Assembly (NCBI GenBank): GCA_016490735.1
Contig: JAEMWC010000123.1
Location: 265,001 to 329,000 of the forward strand
Direction of reading: 5' to 3'
Length of the DNA stretch: 64,000 nucleotides
Origin: Pachyseris speciosa
Taxonomy: Eukaryota > Cnidaria > Anthozoa > Scleractinia > Pachyseridae
This document shows positions 58,480 to 64,000 of the stretch, piece after piece. Under the pieces are notes generated by a model that had not been told where the DNA came from, did not search any database, and saw only the letters and a program-made list of their open reading frames with translations. Position 1 is the first letter of the stretch; every line of letters starts with the position of its first letter. The translations under genes and the position numbers were made by a program.

Positions 58480-61400
58480 TCAACTCGGAGCCTGCAGGGA
58501 AACAGCGGTCAATAGCACTTGAGCATGCTCTTGAGGTAACAACGCCAGAGTGTTCTGGAATCTCTGTGGAGATTGTCGCTGAATTGTTTGTATCATACTG
58601 ATGAGACCAGAACGAATACCTTAGAAAAATAAAGAAAGATTTTCAAAATGTACTCAGTTAGCAAGTTCTCTGAGCGTTGGAGAGTAGAGAAAGGCAGTCG
58701 GGAGAACTAGCACGCAAGCTGCAATCGTTAAGATCAGTGTAATTACCGATTGACATTTTTACTTTTTTCTGACCATTTTTCTAGTTATCTTACCTTCCTG
58801 TAATGTGCCTGAGGGTAAAACCTGTGAAAACACTGCCAAGATTTCAGTTAGATACTGCCTGATGAGGGGATGCTGATCGCTAAACAGCTCTATGATACAG
58901 GAATAAACGGGATGGTTCTCCTCGAAGTCTTCTTTCAAAGGGAGGCACTGCAACAGGCCTGGAAAAACCTGAAGGAAGAGATAAATAGACCCTTGAAACA
59001 AAGCTGCTGTGCGAGATCAGAGCACCTCTCTGGTGCTTATAAAATACAAGCTGGGTTTTCAGGTGCGTGCCAGAAGCAATTTCGCATTTGCTTCGCGTTT
59101 TCGTTACTACGCGCTCTGTGATTGGCTACAAAGCTCGCGTCACTTTTTCAACCAATGAGAAGCGCAACCCAAACCAATCGTGGCTTGCTTGAGTGCAGCC
59201 TTCCCGCGCTTGACGTCACTGGTTGATATTTATCTCGGGTTCTGATTGGTTCATCGTGTAACTTTCGTTTGTTGTGACAGCTTATAGTGATAATTTGGCT
59301 CTGGTTTATCTGCGCTCAACCGAAACCTACACGAGTCAAAACGCAAAACGACTTGCAAACATTCAGGAAGTTACACTAGCATTTCAATTTAAAATCACCA
59401 ACGGTTCAAACCTTCTCCAGAGGAAGCGAATTTCTATTTGCCATCATCATTCTACTGACTGCACCACATATGTTGTCGACTACTCGAGGAGGCTGGTTCT
59501 GGGACAGGATTAAAAATAGGACTTCAAGAATGGCCTGATAATGACTGGTCGCAGTCAAGGAAATACCTTTAGAACCTATTCTCCGTCAAGATCTTGATGA
59601 GAACCAGATACATAAACATCATATTTTTTCCATACTTTCCATCTATTGACAAAAATCATTCACATACATTCTAGTCATCTAAAACAACTTTCACTCTGAT
59701 GACGAAATTGTCAAAGAGATAATTAAAAAGCAAACAAAAAACAACAACAATAACAACAACAAGGTATTTGCCGGCTGTTAGCTCCTGTTCAAGGCCTCCC
59801 TATTGTTACCAGATGGAAGGTGGTTCTAACGTCTCAGTCTGCGGACGAAGTCCTTAAGTGTGACCTAATCCTATAGTGTGACCATTCAAATGAAAGCCAG
59901 GGACCAATCCTTTGCAATCCTCTACGGTAAGCGGAATTTAAGATTCTGAGCACACTAAGAGTGAAAGAGTTAATTGCTCTGACTACGGAACACATTTGTA
60001 AGGATACGGAACGATGATGTCTCCACCATAGAAGGCCAGCAGACCCAAACCATAGATTGCATTGCTTCTCACTTCATCGTCCTCATCTTTGAGCGAAGTC
60101 ATGAAAACTGGGAACAGATGCTGCACGAAAGGAACTATGGCGTGACCCATGGCGAGCAGTACCTGCGAGGAAGAGCAAACGCATTCACAGTATACAAAGG
60201 CGGTTTAACCAATAAAATCTCAAAGATTTGTCAAGGAATCTCACCTCTGATATAGTTCCAATAGCAAATGATTTATCAGAAACGGGACAAGATTTTCTCT
60301 GTCAAGAAAACGTGAAGAAGTGGTAAGAAATTACTGCGATTTAGCACACAGCGGTTTTCAATTGAGCGTCGAAAGTAGATTGCATTTGCTTTGGTTTTGT
60401 ATTGCTTCGTTCTGTGATTGGCCAGCAAAATTCGCGGCACTCTCTCATCCAATCAGAAGAACACCAAAACCAATCGCGACCTGTACGAGCGCCTTTTCTA
60501 GCGCTTTGCGCTGGCTGCATGTAATTCTTTCTAATTCTGATTGGCTCGTTACACTGTTTCGGCCAGTTGTGATTGGCTGGAGTAATTGGTTTGGTTTTAG
60601 TTTTACGACACTCAATTGAAAACTGCTGTATCGCCAGAAAAGAAAATGTCTGAAAGAACCTGGGTAATGTCGAAATCTGCTAATTGACGGTAGAATGTGC
60701 CTCATAGTTCTGAAAAACGGATCCAGTTCATTTATAACTTAGATGAAAGTCTAAAGTGTAACCACTCAAATAAAAGTTGCCAAGGAGTTCTTTCCGGTGC
60801 TACAAGATGTTTGTGACTATGTACTTACTGTTTTCTTGAGTAACAGAGGTAAAAATCCCGCAAAATATGGCGCAAAGGCAGAGCCTCCAACCGCTGTAGC
60901 CAGGGAAGGAAGAACGTCTCCTGCATACTCAATCAACATGGCATCAAACTCAGCCTGCTGGTCCGAGTCATCCACATCATCGTCATCACCTTGTTGGCAG
61001 GCAGTCTGAACAGAAAGGCGGGAATTGAAGCAATTAAAAGCTTTGTAACATAAAAGGGCTGAAAACGTACTTTTTTTGGCAGAGAGCCAGAGGGATTTCC
61101 CTTTAAAAATACTGTTTTCACGTCATCTATCGACCTATATCGTGGTCAAAATTACACATGAATTCCAATAATTCGAAAATACAAATACAAAATTTCTCGT
61201 TACACTGGGAATTAAAGTCTATTAACGCCATAAAGCCAGACAACCAAGGAAAATTGCCTTCGGTTCAGCTAAGGTGAGTTCGACTTAATGAGGTCCCCGA
61301 GATTATATTGAAAACAAACGTTTATATCTGACTTATTTATAGTCAACACAAACACTGTGATTTAAAGCAAACGTAACTTCAGGATTTCAGCTGTTGTCCA

Positions 61401-63875
61401 TCTTTCTAACCATTAAAATAATCTATTTTCACAAACCTTTTGCATTAACACTGTTCTCGCGGCATTTGCAATAGCATCAGGGTGCCCGTTCCCGTCCACA
61501 ATTAAAGACTTCACTGACTTTAACACGTCATTAAGGGACTGAAGTGTTGCCATGACGACTGATCTGTCTTTGTCCTTGGTTATAACCGTGATGAAAGTTG
61601 GTATGGCTGTGCTAAGCATGCGTTGCACTATAAAACACAAAATAATAACGGTTAAACGTTATTTCCGGATAAAAAAGAAATTGTCAGATCAAACAAGACC
61701 ATTTTTCATACATCAAGAGTGAAATTTGAGACTGGATTCCGGCTAATAACAAAAAGTCATAACCATAGTTCTTTGAAAAATGCTCTTGCATTCACGATTT
61801 AAAGACCTCACTTAACCTAAGCCTAATATCCCGCCTCTTCCTACGACCATAGAAATCTACCATTCCTGCCCAACAAACCCTACAAATTTCAAATCGACCA
61901 CCTTCCCAGACCTTTTTCTGCCAGGGAAATTTGTGTCTTTTTTAATGATAATTACATCTTCTGAGTCAACTAGAAGAGTTTTAAATTGGACGCTGGTCGA
62001 TAGGTCATGACCTTAAGGGCCTGATTACATAGTGAATTTCAGCCGGGATGAACACCGAGCTGAGTTTTCAGCTCGGCTTCCAGAACAAATCTTCTTATAA
62101 AGACGTTTGTGATTACATGAAGAGAATTTCAGCCTGGTCTGACGGCCTGACGGCCTAACGCCCAGGGCCCAGTTGCTCGAAGCATGGTTTGCGCTAACCC
62201 GGGTTAAATACCATGACAACCTATAGGTTTTAATACATCTTAACCAATGGTTAGTGCTAACAATGCTTCGAGCAACTCAGCCCAGGATGAAACATCAACC
62301 TGTGAAAAGATCTGCAATGCAATCGCAACAAAATTTCAGCCCGGGCTGAAATTCGCCACGTAATTAGGCCCTAAGACAAATATTTTCTGTTCGTCATTCC
62401 CACTCAGTCAAGAAGTAACCATTCTTATACTTTTCATACACTTACAAACCCATTCATCAGTTGACACTCGCATCTGTGGGACACAAATATGCAACAAATC
62501 AACACTGAGGTTTTGTATTTGTACGTACATGCTGTTTTGTCCTCTGCCCCAGCTTCTTGCAGGAGGGTATGGAATCCACTACAGAACTGACCTAACGCCA
62601 TGACCGCTCCCTTGCGCACCCCTGTGTGAGGAAACTGACAAGTCGTATGGATTTTATTACCAAGTGAGGGCAAACACGTTTAAGGCTAGTTATGGAAATG
62701 ACGTTTAGAAAGGGTTTCTGAGCCGACTTCACTCGGGTCAAACCCAATAATCAAACGATGTCTACTGCAGAAAGTGTCACAAAGGGACATACTGAATCCC
62801 TAGACAAATTTCTATCCGTTTGAAATGACCGACTCCTTAACAGGGAGATGGGTGTCTATATAACCACAGATGACAATCTGGAAGTGAAAACGTGATCTCG
62901 AGAATAAATAACTTGACTAACAAAAATTTCTTCATTTTCTTTCCCTTTTTTTAAATCCTTCTTATATTTAGTCTTTCATGGTTCAAAAGTACGGTAGGTG
63001 TCAAAACTTAAATCGTGAAGAATTCAAGCCTTACAAATGGTCTAATCTGAAGGGGAAACAAAGGCATACTACGACTGGCTAAATGTGGTTGGCCCATAAG
63101 AATACAACAATCCTTAACTTTTTGCGGACTGATGATTATTTGCTGAAAAAGAAGTCGTTTCCTTTGTATTCCTTACCTGTATGAGTTTCAAAACCTCCTT
63201 AAACGACTCATCTAAATATGGTAGAAACTCTGTCCTGTAAATAGTGCAGAAAGTATATGTAAGACATGAGGTGGCCTAACTTCAAAAAAGCCATTAATGC
63301 TGCTGACAAAGATCTTATTTATTGCACAACAGAAAAATAATTGTTTGAAAACGTAAAGATCACCGTCAGTGACGTCAGATGTAGTAAATAATTTGACGTA
63401 CGTACCCTGAATTTTCTGCTATTTCTCCTAAGGCGTTACAAGTATCTTCTTTTTCTTCTAAATAAGCATTTTCTACGCTATACCTGAAGATGAAACAACA
63501 GTTACAAAATAGTCATGAACTGAAAACCAGCAGAAGATATTCCAACCTTTTTCTTGAGCAAGAACAAAGGAAATTAGCCATCTAACGCCTCCTATTTTTT
63601 TGCGATTCAATAACAATAAGAAACGTGTCACCAGTTCACGCTTATCTGCGTGGCAAGCGCTAGCAAGGGAAAGGGACGAGGGAAAGCGGACGCGCTCCGC
63701 GCTCTCTCCTCGTTTCGCGCATGTGACCACTTTCCTCTTCCCTTTCCGCTTCTAGTGCCTGTCACAGAGGCTAAAATTACCCCGTCACTTCATGATCTTC
63801 GTCATCATCATCTCCCTCATCCAAGTCCTCATCCTCCAGCAGAAAACTAGGATCTTCCTCACCTGCATAGTGAGT
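58480..63875 (-). CDS. IPO4: Importin-4, C-terminal 11 exons (5' part outside the window)
   Basis: Exons 63875-63781, 63483-63406, 63234-63177, 62634-62529, 61627-61437, 61005-60829, 60298-60245, 60162-60008, 59544-59412, 58968-58794 and 58619-58480 join in phase to 453 residues plus stop. Every junction is GT-AG. IPO4 is a karyopherin-beta, built of HEAT repeats, that carries ribosomal proteins and histones H3/H4 (with ASF1) into the nucleus under RanGTP control. Visible matches to the vertebrate protein: the acidic EDPSFLLEDEDLDEG stretch, YSVENAYLEEKEDTCNALGE, GVRKGAVMALGQFC, QQAEFDAMLIEYAGDVLPSL, FAPYFAGFLPLLLKK, VSDKSFAIGTISE, DEDDEVRSNAIYGLGLLA, RVVDNICGAVSRMMMANRN and LLQCLPLKEDFEE. 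The exon at 59544-59412 is easily missed because it lies among repeats. The N-terminal half should lie to the right of the window. No damage is seen. Confidence 0.93.
60355..60622. mobile_element. MITE, 268 bp, same family as 24240-24490
   Basis: Ends TTTTCAATTGAGCGTCGAAA and TTTACGACACTCAATTGAAAA. The interior has repeated TGATTGGC / CCAATCA boxes and a GCGCTTTGCGC core. In an intron of IPO4. A more diverged relative with the same TGATTGG boxes occupies about 59050-59270. Confidence 0.82.
62012..62375. mobile_element. MITE with nested second MITE
   Basis: Outer inverted ends CTTAAGGGCCTGATTAC and GTAATTAGGCCCTAAG, with repeated inner TTTCAGCC / GGCTGAAA words. Inside it, 62164-62285 is bounded by AGGGCCCAGTTGCTCGAAGC and GCTTCGAGCAACTCAGCCC, a separate inverted-repeat element. 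In an intron of IPO4. Confidence 0.75.
63651..63765. mobile_element. Short palindromic element (GCAAGCGCTAGCAAGGGAAAGG)
   Basis: Left GGCAAGCGCTAGCAAGGGAA, right TTCCGCTTCTAGTGCCTGTC, inner GAGCGCGGAGCGCGTCC-type palindrome (GCGGACGCGCTCCGCGCTC). GC content is far above the surroundings. In an IPO4 intron. Confidence 0.65.
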
Positions 63876-64000
63876 CTGTAAAAAGAACTTAAGATATTAA
63901 AACAATAGACCTTATCACGGTTTAAGACGCCATCTTGGCGGGTAGACAAACCGAACAGAAATTACAGTTTTTGTATCCGTTGTAAAAAAAATGCGTGAAG

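Overview
This is a eukaryotic, intron-rich, repeat-dense nuclear segment. I read it as cnidarian, most likely a stony coral or a close anthozoan relative. The reasons are animal orthologues with GT-AG introns and very short exons, an intronless class A GPCR, a conodipine-like secreted phospholipase A2, and many palindromic MITEs and tRNA-headed SINEs of types I associate with coral genomes. The species call is inference; no database was searched. All gene models below were built by hand by joining exons whose splice phases agree.

Layout. 489-830 (+): the 3' end of an unidentified gene. 1602-13490 (-): a complete 12-exon WDR88-like WD40 gene, convergent with it. Its introns carry a broken LINE and a 1.8 kb giant inverted repeat (about 7.52-9.31 kb) that holds a gene-like fragment. 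13491-16443: gene-poor. 16444-17844 (-): two-exon secreted PLA2. 17845-20920: repeats only. 20921-45807 (-): complete nine-exon DENND11 (LCHN) gene spread over 25 kb. An intronless GPCR (23252-24184) sits inside its intron 7. Intron 3 (11.5 kb) holds a decayed tyrosine-recombinase (Crypton-like) gene, a piggyBac-type non-autonomous element and many microsatellites. 45808-46073: a 266 bp divergent promoter shared with 46074-49036 (+), a complete four-exon selenocysteine lyase gene (SCLY). 49037-57800: a transposon graveyard with a LINE tail, a 1.1 kb Mutator-like foldback element with 9 bp target duplications, an exact 141 bp duplication and several MITEs. 58480-63875 (-): eleven C-terminal exons of importin-4 (IPO4), whose 5' part lies beyond the window.

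The genes do not form one pathway. They are a trafficking/Rab-GEF-like protein (DENND11), selenium recycling (SCLY), nuclear import (IPO4), a WD40 scaffold (WDR88), a secreted lipase and a receptor. The strongest structural stories are the nested gene, the divergent promoter and the transposon biology: CpG-decay stop codons in the recombinase gene, nested insertions with visible target duplications, and inverted repeats big enough to form long hairpin RNA. I did not find a clearly new multi-gene system.
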